From assembly GCF_008330945.1 (NCBI RefSeq), contig NZ_CP043488.1, forward strand, positions 62,001-126,000: a stretch of DNA of 64,000 nt. The letters run 5' to 3'. Source of the stretch: Labrys sp. KNU-23. GTDB taxonomy: Bacteria; Pseudomonadota; Alphaproteobacteria; Rhizobiales; Labraceae. The translations under genes and the position numbers were made by a program. The notes beneath the pieces are model-generated. The model had not been told where the DNA came from. It did no database searches and worked only from the letters and a program-made list of their open reading frames with translations. Positions 9,101 through 18,765 of this stretch are shown here, piece by piece; positions within the stretch are counted from its first letter, which is position 1, and every line of letters begins with the position of its first letter.

Positions 9101-10401
9101 TCGACACAGCCATTACGCATGCTGACGGGTCGATTTCGGAGACAATCACCGACAACAATTCTGACGGCTCGTTCAAGCAGACGGTAGTCAAGAATGTTAG
9201 TGCCAATGGACAAGGTACCGCAGTCGTCACCACCGCGATGCCGACGCCCAGCACCGGAGTGCCGGCTTCTACTGCCGTCATCAATGGCAGCTACATGACG
9301 GGCGTTGTCAGCAGCTCGAACGATACGGCCACCATTACCGGCAACAACAATCATCTGTTGCTTGCAAATGGCACGAGCACCGCGTCCATCACTGGCACGG
9401 GCAATGCACTGGATATTGGATCAAACGTTACCTTGAGCGTGTCTGGTGGAACCGGAGATGTCGTCAATGTCAGTGGAACGGGCAATACGCTGACGGCGAA
9501 CTCCGTTGCTGTGAATGTTGCCTCGGGTGGTTCAGTCACCGTCAATGGCTCCAGCAATCCAATAACCGTTGCCGGCAATGGCAGCGTGACCGCTTCTGGA
9601 TCGAATGTCATTACGACCACCGGAAGTGGAGCGGTTATTAATATAACCGGCGCGGTGACGACAACTCAGACCGAAAGTATTTCTAATGGGACAGTCACGC
9701 TCGCTGCTGGGGTCCAACTGAGTTTAAACGGCTCTAACGATACGATCATTGCAAATGGCGGGGTCGTAAGCAGTACCGGAAGTGCAAATGTAATAAATGT
9801 TCTGACTGGCTCTGAGACCATCAGTGCCAGTGGGGCCACAGTGAATGTATCTAGCGGTACGACAACTGTGATGCAGCGCCCTACAGGAAATCCTGTTACA
9901 AACGATGTTGTAAATATGACGGGTGGAGCAACTGTTCTGCTCTATGATAATTTCACTCAGACGGTGAACGACACCATAAAAGGGGTTACAGTAAATGTAG
10001 GGGGCGCAAACAACACGGTAAGATTGGCGGTTTCACAAACAATAAATCTGCAGGATGGAGCGTCGGCCAGCGTCATTGGAACCTCATCGGGAAGCGTCTC
10101 TGGTCAGAACAATACGATAAATTTTGGACAAAATACTTCACTCACGACGACAGATACCAACGATACCTTCGTATTCAAACCCAATTTCGGGCATGACACG
10201 ATCACCGGATACAAGGCCTCGGGGATCGGTGCTGATCAGATCAACATTGATCACTCCGTGTTTGCCGATTGGGCGACGTTGCTCTCGCACACCACGCAGT
10301 CGGGTACCGACACCATCATCACGGCCGACGCCAACGACACGATTACCTTGAAGAACACCACAGTGGCGAGCCTGCAGCAGAGCAACTTCCACTTCACCTG
10401 A
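3181..10401 (+). CDS. Giant repeat-rich type I secreted protein (2406 aa)
   Basis: Predicted extracellular protein exported by the ABC/HlyD pair downstream. Domains in order: a unique N-terminal part (1-200); five near-identical 19-residue Gly/Pro repeats (205-299) and a Gly-rich linker; a domain of the kind found in hemolysin-like proteins, with calcium-type loops LDLDGDGKIS near 425 and SNHNGKLDAGD near 460; about 25 units of 48-60 residues (about 537-2013), most carrying a DxNGDGxxD loop between TTTSANGL and NADGSxTET segments; a Ser/Thr/Asn/Gly-rich beta-like region; and a C-terminal domain (about 2324-2406) with DTFVFKPNFGHDTITGY and a hydrophobic last residue pattern, typical of type I secretion signals. 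I see no classical GGxGxDxUx RTX nonapeptides. Adhesin or matrix protein is likely; the exact role is unknown. The N terminus and C-terminal linker are more AT-rich than the repeats. Confidence 0.85.
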   Translation: MSSANSKTNYGVGPLAGGGTISVGVGFSAGDMLGGVLSSGYSIGYGQDPLTGQWGIGIASYTTFGPTLTTPVATGSVEVSTSNSIPNLNAGWSISAALGNLTYSLSITLKFTEVDPATYNAMYWSPQYDPTLDTAFRYQEFDQPTLKPDGTPVNTMTWGIGPVSTEPSFSIGETYTKYYSIYHFGIDPFADGSTAPSSNYGIGYEPGGSEPNGGFDSPFGSGFEPGGSEPNGGFDNPFGSGFEPGGSEPNGGFDNPFGSGFEPGGSEPNGGFDNPFGSGFEPGGSEPNGGYDNPIGSGFEPGGGYSAGGEGAASHGSGGVSTNTGGSDAGGGGVNAGGGFGGGNEASMGSTGGGMAHSSYNGNDVGDHNIPGNDHEFAPVILDLVGDGIKVTSLSSSTNFISGDGSIYQRRTAWAGTGNGVLVLDLDGDGKISQKNEFVFTDWDPTASSDLQALKDVFDSNHNGKLDAGDADWSKFKVMVNGQLVTLASLGITSIDLTPTGSGQTFNDGSTITGTTTYTKSDGSTGQVGDASLATDANGYVIHQSQTTNADGSVATDILGYNTDGSEAFENVVTLSANGANKTTKYDDNGDGVFDRSQTDSTVVNGDGSSTETISDFNVDGSLKDRTAATTSVDTKTVTTQVDQNGDGIWDQSQVFVTNADHSTSTTSKNLAANGTVVNQIQVTTSADGLTKTTKTDHTGSGSFDQIETDATIVNGDGSRTETITDTGSNGAILDRAVTTISADRATSTIQEDHTGNGTFDTVETTSRSVTSDGTISTWIVDDNADGSERTIHVVNISADGLTKTEYFDWNSDGPADEIRFDGTVIGSDGSRTETVWDKSGNGTLISQTVTATSADKKTITITTDANGDGATDQTTSIVTGSDGTTTKTVSNFAPNGSLINRILTTTSATGLSKTSKTDVNGDGTYDAVTTDVIVKNADGSSTETVVDASANGTLIDKSITSTTANGLTQTKQQDLDGNGTIDRTTTDAILLNADGSRTETLSVTSNSGALLSKTVTVDSANRLTSTINVDSNGDGYVDRTQVSTTNTDGSTTRTVSDFAANSSLVDKTMTTVSANGLSTTIQSDLTGDGLYDGSTSDAIVLNADGSKTETKASYSGSGALLSKQVVTTSGNGLSVTTQTDANGDGSFDAKTTDVMVINANGSRTETVSNDNGDGTALLNRTVTTISGNGLSKTTTSDFNGDGKVDQTVSDVTTLNADGSRQQTINTMNANGTVVNQVVTNTSAAGDHVESWTIPYVGSDTRTHEYKSIKADGSVQDDVWTYTADGSTVLSDVTTITSANGLSKTVITSLAGVIDSEQTSVTTVNADGSRTTTVSDYAGTSTLKNKTVTTTSANGLTVTTQMDDNGDGSFERTNTSVKTLNADGSVTTVMSDVNANNSLHDKVTTTISADQLTTTVTKDINGDATVDQTIIAHINADGSILTSSMDGTVKSASGRSYGSTNGRYETDSANGLSKTIQYDANGDGLAESQTTDAMVINTDGSTVETITDATLSGGVATSASPTYTVTTKDKAVITTSADGLTVTRQYDLTGSGTFGAIETDQTVLNADGSKTVSVTETKAGAQTAHYVATTSGNGLSVSKQWYFGAATSASQTQTDVTTINADGSTTETITSLKADGSLLSKTVKTTSADGRTVTLQQDSNGTGVFTQSSTTTTMTVIDAPLTTTVKDFNADGSLKDKLTKQTSTDGLTTTTSRDANGDGVVDQTEVVTKSVDGGSTDVITDFSSTGTKIDQMTATTSWDGLTTNVSWDLNADGVNDRTRADTKVYNADGSYSETIKDYRTSTKTSTGWGAAVTPVLVKSTTIATSADGKTRTTTIDVDGNGSVDQTSTSVTAIDGSVVTTTTNNSYAKAVTPLPGKVLWNSAIATSNKTVASKVITTVSADGLSETVQADYDGNGTYEHTETWQTQIDGSQIDTIQDVNASGTVVAKGTEIISADGLTTTLSEDSDNNGTIDHVDTAITHADGSISETITDNNSDGSFKQTVVKNVSANGQGTAVVTTAMPTPSTGVPASTAVINGSYMTGVVSSSNDTATITGNNNHLLLANGTSTASITGTGNALDIGSNVTLSVSGGTGDVVNVSGTGNTLTANSVAVNVASGGSVTVNGSSNPITVAGNGSVTASGSNVITTTGSGAVINITGAVTTTQTESISNGTVTLAAGVQLSLNGSNDTIIANGGVVSSTGSANVINVLTGSETISASGATVNVSSGTTTVMQRPTGNPVTNDVVNMTGGATVLLYDNFTQTVNDTIKGVTVNVGGANNTVRLAVSQTINLQDGASASVIGTSSGSVSGQNNTINFGQNTSLTTTDTNDTFVFKPNFGHDTITGYKASGIGADQINIDHSVFADWATLLSHTTQSGTDTIITADANDTITLKNTTVASLQQSNFHFT
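3793..4086 (+). repeat. 57-bp coding tandem repeat, 5 copies plus a partial
   Basis: Units begin at 3793, 3850, 3907, 3964 and 4021, with a partial sixth from 4078. They are nearly identical at DNA level and encode EPGGSEPNGGFDNPFGSGF. The 57-base length keeps the reading frame, so copy number can change by slippage or recombination without breaking the protein. Copy number may also be misjudged in short-read assemblies. Confidence 0.95.
4789..9220 (+). repeat. About 25 diverged coding repeats with DxNGDGxxD loops
   Basis: The reading frame holds about 25 units of roughly 48-60 codons. The shared pattern is a Thr-rich strand (TTTSANGLT), an acidic loop like DANGDGSFD, then a second strand (NADGSRTETV). 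Around 22 loops keep the Asp/Asn/Gly spacing; units near 6930-7130 and 7980 have lost it. The loop resembles EF-hand-like or thrombospondin type 3 calcium loops, and the alternating strands recall YD/Rhs-type repeats, but I do not recognise the whole unit as a named family. Confidence 0.85.
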
Positions 10402-10407
10402 TGTTGC

Positions 10408-10428
10408 TGCGGGCGATCATCGCCCGCA
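10408..10428 (+). terminator. Hairpin after the secreted-protein gene
   Basis: TGCGGGCGAT and ATCGCCCGCA form a perfect 10-base inverted repeat around a single C, six bases after the stop codon. Only a weak AATTTC follows, so it could be a weak terminator or an mRNA-stabilising hairpin that limits expression of the downstream genes. Confidence 0.55.
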
Positions 10429-10480
10429 ATTTCAAGCAATCTCCAGCTTGCTGGACTCTATTTTTTTGGGGAATGTCTTC

Positions 10481-10879
10481 ATGCGTCGCGTCATCGGCAC
10501 GGCTCTGGCTGTTCTCAGTCTTGGTGTATTGGCGGCTCCGGCGCTTGCCGGACAAAAATGCCATAGCCAGGCTTCCAATGTGAGTCTCTGCGACGGCTGC
10601 GCGGTTACAATCCGCTGGACGGTTGTCCGCATTCAACGAGGCCCCGACGACAACCATTTTTGTGTCTACGAATGGCGCAATCTTGGTGGGCTCTTACCGT
10701 CCAGCGTGATTCAGGCGCCGCATTTGGGCACTGCCAAGTTCAAGGATTACCGCGTCGAATATCGAGGCGAGAAACTCGGACATGACAGCATGGTGGTAAT
10801 GCAGAGCTGGCGCACTCGGACCAATACAGTCAGGTCGGCGACGGTGACCTACGACATCAACGTCGTCAACGCTTTGTGA
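10481..10879 (+). CDS. Small secreted protein of unknown function
   Basis: A 132-residue protein if started at the ATG at 10481, which is preceded by TTGGGGAA and gives a textbook signal peptide (MRRVIGTALAVLSLGVLAA then PALAG). A longer frame from 10448 adds 11 residues that do not fit an export signal. The mature protein has Cys in QKCHSQ, LCDGC and NHFCVYEW, so disulfides in the periplasm or outside are likely. I do not recognise the family. It sits between the type I substrate and its exporter, suggesting an accessory role. Confidence 0.65.
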   Translation: MRRVIGTALAVLSLGVLAAPALAGQKCHSQASNVSLCDGCAVTIRWTVVRIQRGPDDNHFCVYEWRNLGGLLPSSVIQAPHLGTAKFKDYRVEYRGEKLGHDSMVVMQSWRTRTNTVRSATVTYDINVVNAL

Positions 10880-10891
10880 AGCTCATCACGC

Positions 10892-11299
10892 ATGTCGCAC
10901 GAACTTGATCTGCAACCTCAATCTGTTGAGAGCGAAGTCATTTCCGCGGCTCTGCGGTCCACCGCCCCCTCCAAGCATTCCTCCACCTTGTTGGACGTGA
11001 GTCTTGTGAGGCAAGGAACCTGGCTCACGCCCCAATCCATCCCATTCGTCTATGAACCCGCGCGCGGCAGCTCTGGCGCCTCACCTTGGTTTGGCGAAGC
11101 GCATGCCCAGCCTGTCTCGACACCAGGATCCGAAGCGCTGCACAGCTTCTTTGATGGCTGGATCAACACTTTGGCCTCCTGGACCCAGTCGGGCTCGGCC
11201 ACGATCGGCCAGCATCACGATCCCTTCCAGCGCGGGTTCCTGGCTGCCGGCAGCGGCAGCGAGCCCACCCATGGCGGCTGGGGTACGTCGTCCCGATAG
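10892..11299 (+). CDS. Hypothetical protein with a GSEPxxGG tail
   Basis: An unrecognised 135-residue protein without signal peptide or membrane segment. It starts 12 bases after the preceding gene and ends 45 bases before the ABC exporter gene, so co-transcription is plausible. Its C-terminal AAGSGSEPTHGGWGTSS resembles the GGSEPNGGFDNPFGS repeats of the giant secreted protein. The ribosome binding site is weak and the start is uncertain. It could be a chaperone or minor substrate of the type I system, but this is inference. Confidence 0.45.
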   Translation: MSHELDLQPQSVESEVISAALRSTAPSKHSSTLLDVSLVRQGTWLTPQSIPFVYEPARGSSGASPWFGEAHAQPVSTPGSEALHSFFDGWINTLASWTQSGSATIGQHHDPFQRGFLAAGSGSEPTHGGWGTSSR

Positions 11300-11344
11300 G
11301 CACGCCGGCCTGCGGCGTTTTCCGTTGTTTTCTCTCGAGCCTTC

Positions 11345-13509
<2,165 letters not shown>

Positions 13510-13513
<4 letters not shown>

Positions 13514-14976
13514 ACGCGCAGTCTCGGCCGCCCAATGCCGGCCAGCCGATCCCCAGGCCGCCCAAGCGCCTCAAGCCGCGTCGCTCCGACCAGGAGTTCC
13601 TGGCGCCGGCCCTGGAGATCCTGGAGACGCCGCCTTCACCGGTGCGCATGGCCCTGATCGTGATCATCTGCGCCTTCGTGGTGGTCTCCCTGCTCTGGTC
13701 CTATTTCGGGCGCATCGACATCATCGCGGTGGCGCAGGGCAAGTTCGAACCAACCGGCAAGGTCAAGATCATCCAGCCACTGGAGGCGGGTAAGGTAAAG
13801 GCCCTGCCACCCATAGACGGCAGCCATGTCAAACAGGGTGACGTGCTTCTCCAACTCGACGCCACCGAGGAACTGGCGGATGAGGCTGGCTTTCGGCGGG
13901 ACCTTGCCTCCTTTGAAGCGGAGGCCCAGCGCCGGCGTGTCGCCGTCGATACAGCGCGAGCCCGCAAACTGACGCCTCATCCTGCCATCCAATGGGGCGA
14001 GAGCGTGCCCGACGTGCTACGCCGGCGCGAGCAGAACATCCTCGACGGCGATCTCAGCCAGCTTGCCTCGGGTATCTCATCTCTAGAGGCTCAGCGGCAG
14101 GAAAAGCTAGTCATGCGTGATCGCTATGCCCAGACGATCGAGACGCAGAAATCGCTGATATCGACACTGCAGGATCGCGTCACTATGCGCTCGACGGCTG
14201 CCGCCAAGCAGGCCGATACCAAGGCTGCCGTGATCGATGCCACCGAGACCCTGAAATACCAGGTCACCCAGCTTGCCATCCAGCAGGGCCAGCTTGCCGA
14301 TGCCGAGGCAGGGGGAGCGGTGCTTGAGCGCGAGATCGACAAGACGCTGGAAGCATTCATCTCCGACAATGCCGTCAAACTCGGGGACGCCGAGCGTCAG
14401 ATCGACGACCTCACGCAAAAACTGGCCAAGGCGATAGCCGAGCGCGAGCGCAAGACAATTCTCGCGCCGATCTCCGGCACGATCCAGGCGTCGGTGATCA
14501 CCAACATCGGCCAGGTCGTCACAGTCGGGCAAGAGGTGATGCGCATCGTACCGGATGACTCCAAGCTCCAACTCCAGGTCTATGTGCTCAACACCGATAT
14601 CGGCTTCGTCAGACCGGGGCAGGAGGCGGTGGTGAAGATCCAGTCCTTCCCGTTCACCCGCTACGGCACCATCAATGCCAAGGTGACCAGAGTCGCCACA
14701 GACGCCATTCCCGAGCCCGACGCCAGCCAGCTTGAAGGCAATCCGGCTGCGCAGATCGCAAAGTCCACCTTCGCAGGGGCCGAGCGAACCCAGAACTTGG
14801 TCTTCCCCGTCACACTCACGCCCGATCGCGAAGTGATGGATGCCGATGGCCATCGCGTCACCCTCACCCCCGGCATGGCCGCCACCGTCGAGATCAAGAC
14901 CGACAGCCGAAGAATCCTCGAATATGTCTTCTCGCCGATCGTCGAGGTCGCGAGCGAGGCCTTGAAGGAGAGGTAG
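13510..14976 (+). CDS. HlyD-family type I secretion adaptor
   Basis: Membrane-fusion protein that links the ABC transporter to an outer-membrane channel. Starting at the ATG overlapping the transporter stop gives 488 residues; a start 36 bases earlier is possible but less likely. One transmembrane helix at about 47-66 follows a basic cytoplasmic tail. Then come a split lipoyl/barrel-sandwich domain (PLEAGKVKALPPIDGSHVKQ and TILAPISGTIQ), a long coiled coil between them, and a beta-barrel C-terminal domain. No TolC-like outer-membrane partner is encoded here, so it must be supplied from elsewhere in the genome. Confidence 0.93.
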
Positions 14977-15047
14977 GCAATATCGGCTGACGCAACCTAC
15001 CCCCACCAGCACACCTATGGAAATTGAGGAAATTCTGGAGTGACTGA

Positions 15048-15335
15048 ATGAAAATGGTCCTGGTCATAGCTGTGGCTGTTATAGGCTCGCTGCTCGCAAA
15101 CCCTGCCTTGGCGGGAAACAAGAGGCTCACCCATAAAAAGTCGTACAATGCTGGACTTCCGGCCAGGACAGCCGATCCCGCATTACCATCGCCAGCGTCA
15201 AAATGGAGCGTTGATGATGAAAGTGGTCCACCAAAGAGCTTCAATTCTGGGACAGGAAACGGAGGCATTCGCCTGGGAAACGATCCGAATTTTGGTCGTA
15301 CCAGGCAATATGATTACAGGCTGAATCGCAATTAA
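15048..15335 (+). CDS. Small secreted protein of unknown function
   Basis: A 95-residue protein with a clear signal peptide (MKMVLVIAVAVIGSLLANP, then ALAGNK). The mature part is short, basic and Gly/Asn/Ser-rich, without a fold I recognise. TGGAGTGA before the ATG supports the start. It lies about 70 bases after the secretion adaptor and may be read from the same transcript. Confidence 0.6.
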   Translation: MKMVLVIAVAVIGSLLANPALAGNKRLTHKKSYNAGLPARTADPALPSPASKWSVDDESGPPKSFNSGTGNGGIRLGNDPNFGRTRQYDYRLNRN

Positions 15336-15429
15336 GGACGGTATCTGGAGATTGGGGCAATGGGCGCAGCCGTACTATGATTTACCCTTTCGCGTCCCTT
15401 CCTCGATCCCGTTCAGAAAGCTCTGAGAC

Positions 15430-16782
15430 GTGCAGTTTGTCCTCAAGAGAGTTGCTATCCTCATTGTCTCGATCGCGCTCGTGCCGGTCTTGTCCTGGCT
15501 CATCGTTCACGCGCAGAAATCGAGGCCGTCCGATTTCGCTTTCTTCGATAGCACTATCTATTTGACCCTTCTTCTGGGGGCCATGGCGATTGTTCTTTCA
15601 CTGGTCGTGCCGTTCGCCGTGGGACGCAACAGGAATGCGCTTGCCAGCCTGTTCGGCCCAACCGTGCGCCTCGTGACTTTGGCTGTCGGCCTTGCCGTCA
15701 TCTTGCAGGGTATCTTGGTGGCGGCGACGATTATTCGGGCGGAAACGCAAACACTCGGCAGTGTTCACTTCAACCTGGTCCTGATCCTTGGCGGAGGCGG
15801 GATACTGGTCGGCATCGCCGTACTGATGGCTTCGCTGGCTTTCCTCAAGCGCCCACCCATGCCAGTGCTGGGCCACATTTTGGTTCGCGAGGAGGAACCC
15901 TCTTTCTTCACTTTCCTGGATGGACTGGCAGGGCGCCTGAGTGCTTCTCCGCCGGATCATGTCGTGGTTGGGTTGGAGCCGACATTCTATGTCACCTCGG
16001 AACCGATAAGTCTGGCAGGCAGCGACAAAATCCTCCACGGTGAAACGCTCTATCTCTCCCTTCCTCTTTGCCGCGTGCTGAGGAAAGAGGAGCTCGCTGC
16101 TGTTATCGGTCATGAGCTTGGACATTTTATCGGCAAGGATACTGCCTATTCCCGCAAATTCGCGCCGGCCTTTGTTCGGCTCGGCCGCACATTGACAGCC
16201 TCGCAGACCGCCACGGGATGGAGTGCTCTCTATTCCATCCCTGTCCAGGCAATACTCGGCCTTTGCCTTTATGAGTTTTCGAAAGCCGCAAGCCGGATCG
16301 GTCGTGAGCGCGAGTTCGAGGCCGACATTGTCGGGGCACGTGGCGCCAGTCCCACAGACCTCGGCACGTCCTTGTTGAAGGTCGGTCTCTATTCTCGACT
16401 ATGGGGCGAGGTATTAGGCAACACCGTTTCGCTTCTGAACAAAGGACGCGCCTATACAAATCTATCCGACTTTTTCCAACATTGCTGCCTGAACGCATTT
16501 TCGGGATCAAAGGAGCAACTTCTCGCGGTCGCGCTTGACGAGGGTGCGATCAGCCATCCCGTCGATACTCATCCACCGACATCAGCCCGGCTTGATCGCA
16601 TGGGCGTGAGGCAAGACATGATTTCCACCGAGATCCTGGCTCCTGACGGGGAGGATCGATCCATCACCTTGTTTCATAGGGCAAATGCCTATGAGGAAGA
16701 GTTGTCGACGTTGCAGCAGCAATGGCTTGTCGCTGCTGGACATGCACGACCGCCGGAGGAGAGCGCCCCTCGGTCTCGCTGA
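15430..16782 (+). CDS. M48-family membrane metalloprotease
   Basis: Zinc protease of the HtpX/Ste24 type, probably acting on membrane or misfolded proteins. The 450-residue product has about four hydrophobic helices in the first 145 residues, then the zinc motif HELGH (228-232) and the third ligand in EFEAD (E297). The GTG at 15430 is taken as start because it gives a good N-terminal membrane helix; the ribosome binding site is poor. The N-terminal membrane region differs from ordinary HtpX, so substrate and partner cannot be named. Confidence 0.82.
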   Translation: MQFVLKRVAILIVSIALVPVLSWLIVHAQKSRPSDFAFFDSTIYLTLLLGAMAIVLSLVVPFAVGRNRNALASLFGPTVRLVTLAVGLAVILQGILVAATIIRAETQTLGSVHFNLVLILGGGGILVGIAVLMASLAFLKRPPMPVLGHILVREEEPSFFTFLDGLAGRLSASPPDHVVVGLEPTFYVTSEPISLAGSDKILHGETLYLSLPLCRVLRKEELAAVIGHELGHFIGKDTAYSRKFAPAFVRLGRTLTASQTATGWSALYSIPVQAILGLCLYEFSKAASRIGREREFEADIVGARGASPTDLGTSLLKVGLYSRLWGEVLGNTVSLLNKGRAYTNLSDFFQHCCLNAFSGSKEQLLAVALDEGAISHPVDTHPPTSARLDRMGVRQDMISTEILAPDGEDRSITLFHRANAYEEELSTLQQQWLVAAGHARPPEESAPRSR

Positions 16783-16973
16783 ATGAGGGTAATAATTGGA
16801 GATAGGGCGCGCTTCAACCTCGGGCGTATTTCACAGATCCCTACCAGGGACTTTGCGATCTCCTGCGCGCTCCTTGCGACGACAGCCTACGAACTTCTTG
16901 GGAAGTCGAATATCGATAAGCAATTTTGTGATGGGCGGAAACTAAGGGCTTCGCATTGGATTGATTGTGTGAC

Positions 16974-18206
16974 TCAGGAGAATTCGGCTCCGATCAGATC
17001 TTCTAACCTGAGCGCGGTAACGTCATTTTCTACGAAGGTTCTAAAGCCGGGGACCAATGCTCGGACGACATGCACGCCTTCGACCGGACATGGCAGGTCG
17101 AAGAAAAAAACTTCGCGATATCCGGCTTTTGCCAACTGAGAGACCAGGAAGTTTAGCGCTTCCGAAGGTGAGAAATTTGTAGGAAGCGTATGCCGGGCTG
17201 CCAATTGCCCTAACGTCTCTCCGCGATCGGGCATGGACGGCAACGCCAGATCCAAATTTTCATATTGCGAGATGTCCAGATCATCGCGAGAACCGGAAAT
17301 GTTCGTCAGGCGTGATTGCACCGCCTCCAATAGGGCCGCCAGTGCCGCCTCCGCAGCGTCGAACCGACAGGCGTCGCCGCCTGAGAACCTAACACCGGCC
17401 CCATCCTTGTCGCACACCGGCCGTACGATCATCGCGCTGACGATAGGGACGCCGATCTTACCGGCCTTGTTGAAAAAATGCGGCTCCAAACCTGCGTTGC
17501 GTACCTTGGTGACAGCTTCATCCAAACCAAGGTGGACGCCAGGCTGCCATATCAACGGGCGAGAAAGCCCCTTTAAATGACCGAGCCCGTCAGAGAGTGT
17601 CGTACCGTCTCGTTCGATCAATTCGAGTAGGGCGGAGAGGGCGGCTGAGGCGTAATCGAACCCCGCGCCCAGACCGTCGGAGCTGACGTGGAAGGTCTCG
17701 TAATCCCACGGGAAATCATCGCGCATATCCAACCCGACGAGTTCGTACGGCGCGTAAACGGCTCTATTCGATTCGTGCGAAACCCCACGTACCCAGGCGC
17801 GGGGTCGGCGCGGATCGAACTCAGAGAAATGACATCGCACCAGGGACCGCAGCGGAACGGCAAGAAGCTTCCGCTTCGCTAGTTCAGCCGGCGTTCCGAA
17901 CTCTGCAATCAGGGGGCGGGTTTGCTCGGCAACCGCCCCTTCGATGGCCTCCATGATAGCCGTCAGCCGGGCCCTCTCGTGGTTGAGCCCTTTGCCCTGG
18001 CTGACTGCCAGGCAACGAGAATTCGGCCGCACGGCGAACCAGACGGGGATACCAATAATATCGAGGTCAGTAAGATCCCCGACGCGCGAGATGCCAAAGG
18101 GGGCGAGTGGGGGAAAGTCCGGCGAAACAGAATTCATCGCAGTGAGATTGCTCGCAATGTCCGGACTCCCATCAGAACCTACCGGCATCCCTTCAATAGG
18201 GTACAA
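16974..18206 (-). CDS. YcaO-domain protein
   Basis: YcaO enzymes use ATP to activate peptide backbone amides, forming azolines, thioamides or amidines. All three ATP/Mg segments are visible: SQGKGLNHERARLTAIMEAI (69-88), ALLELIERD (E195, E198) and ALLEAVQSR (E294, Q297, R299). The C terminus (LIGAEFS) lacks the PxPxP ending usual in azoline-forming enzymes, and there is no TfuA gene beside it. The start is uncertain: TTG at 18206, or ATG at 18188 or 18137. It lies downstream of, and probably with, a 152-residue protein ending in Cys and a BTAD regulator. A substrate-modifying role is inferred; YcaO/RimO-type methylthiolation support is an alternative. Confidence 0.85.
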   Translation of the reverse strand: MYPIEGMPVGSDGSPDIASNLTAMNSVSPDFPPLAPFGISRVGDLTDLDIIGIPVWFAVRPNSRCLAVSQGKGLNHERARLTAIMEAIEGAVAEQTRPLIAEFGTPAELAKRKLLAVPLRSLVRCHFSEFDPRRPRAWVRGVSHESNRAVYAPYELVGLDMRDDFPWDYETFHVSSDGLGAGFDYASAALSALLELIERDGTTLSDGLGHLKGLSRPLIWQPGVHLGLDEAVTKVRNAGLEPHFFNKAGKIGVPIVSAMIVRPVCDKDGAGVRFSGGDACRFDAAEAALAALLEAVQSRLTNISGSRDDLDISQYENLDLALPSMPDRGETLGQLAARHTLPTNFSPSEALNFLVSQLAKAGYREVFFFDLPCPVEGVHVVRALVPGFRTFVENDVTALRLEDLIGAEFS

Positions 18207-18237
18207 TCGCCGTCAAAAATGATAGCGATCATCCGGC

Positions 18238-18696
18238 TCAGCATTTGTTATCTTCGCTGCCACTATCATTGAGGATGGCATCAAACAAAGTGCTTTCCTC
18301 GCCTTTAGCGCCATTAATAAGGTGACACAGCGCCGACTTGATTTGTTTGTTGTGCTGTTTTCCTACCTGCAACGATACCGTGGAGATATTCGTTTTAAAG
18401 ACAAACTCGACATCGCTAATATCAGCACCGGTCTCGATAAGCGATTCAATGCCAGCGATCTTGTCGCTATCAATGGCGCGCCCCTGGCCTTCAGCAGCGT
18501 TGTGATCTGCGATTACGCGCCACAACAACGCGCCAATCTTGGCATAACCGTCCCCACCCAGACTTTTTCCGTATCTATTAATCTCTTCGTCAGAAATTTG
18601 GACAACTCGAAGCGGTTTAAGTTTTATAATCAAGATACCAACGCCACGGTCTCCGATAACGTACAGGCGTTCTTTCTTACCAGTTTTCCGAACCAT
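18238..18696 (-). CDS. 152-residue protein ending in Cys, candidate YcaO substrate
   Basis: I do not recognise this family. AGGAGA five bases before the ATG supports a real gene. The N-terminal part is basic (MVRKTGKKERLYVIGDRG), the middle is helical and mixed, and the C-terminal tail is hydrophilic, ending SGSEDNKC. Besides the final Cys there is one in KSALCHLI. It sits between the BTAD regulator and the YcaO gene, on the same strand with short gaps. A leader-plus-short-core arrangement would fit a RiPP precursor, but the length is large for that; it could equally be a recognition or partner protein. Confidence 0.6.
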   Translation of the reverse strand: MVRKTGKKERLYVIGDRGVGILIIKLKPLRVVQISDEEINRYGKSLGGDGYAKIGALLWRVIADHNAAEGQGRAIDSDKIAGIESLIETGADISDVEFVFKTNISTVSLQVGKQHNKQIKSALCHLINGAKGEESTLFDAILNDSGSEDNKC

Positions 18697-18765
18697 CTCG
18701 CTCTCCTAGGCAGTTATCTCTCTCAAGTGGATGTTTAGCTGGCGTTTATGACGCATAACGCCTTG

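Noticed and set aside
3718-9717. Many long antisense frames opposite the giant repeat gene
   Set aside because: They mirror the coding repeats, have Val/Ser- or Arg-rich compositions forced by the sense codons, and lack ribosome binding sites and family motifs.
16783-17139. 118-codon rightward frame after the M48 protease
   Set aside because: Largely antisense to the 3' end of the YcaO gene, with no ribosome binding site.
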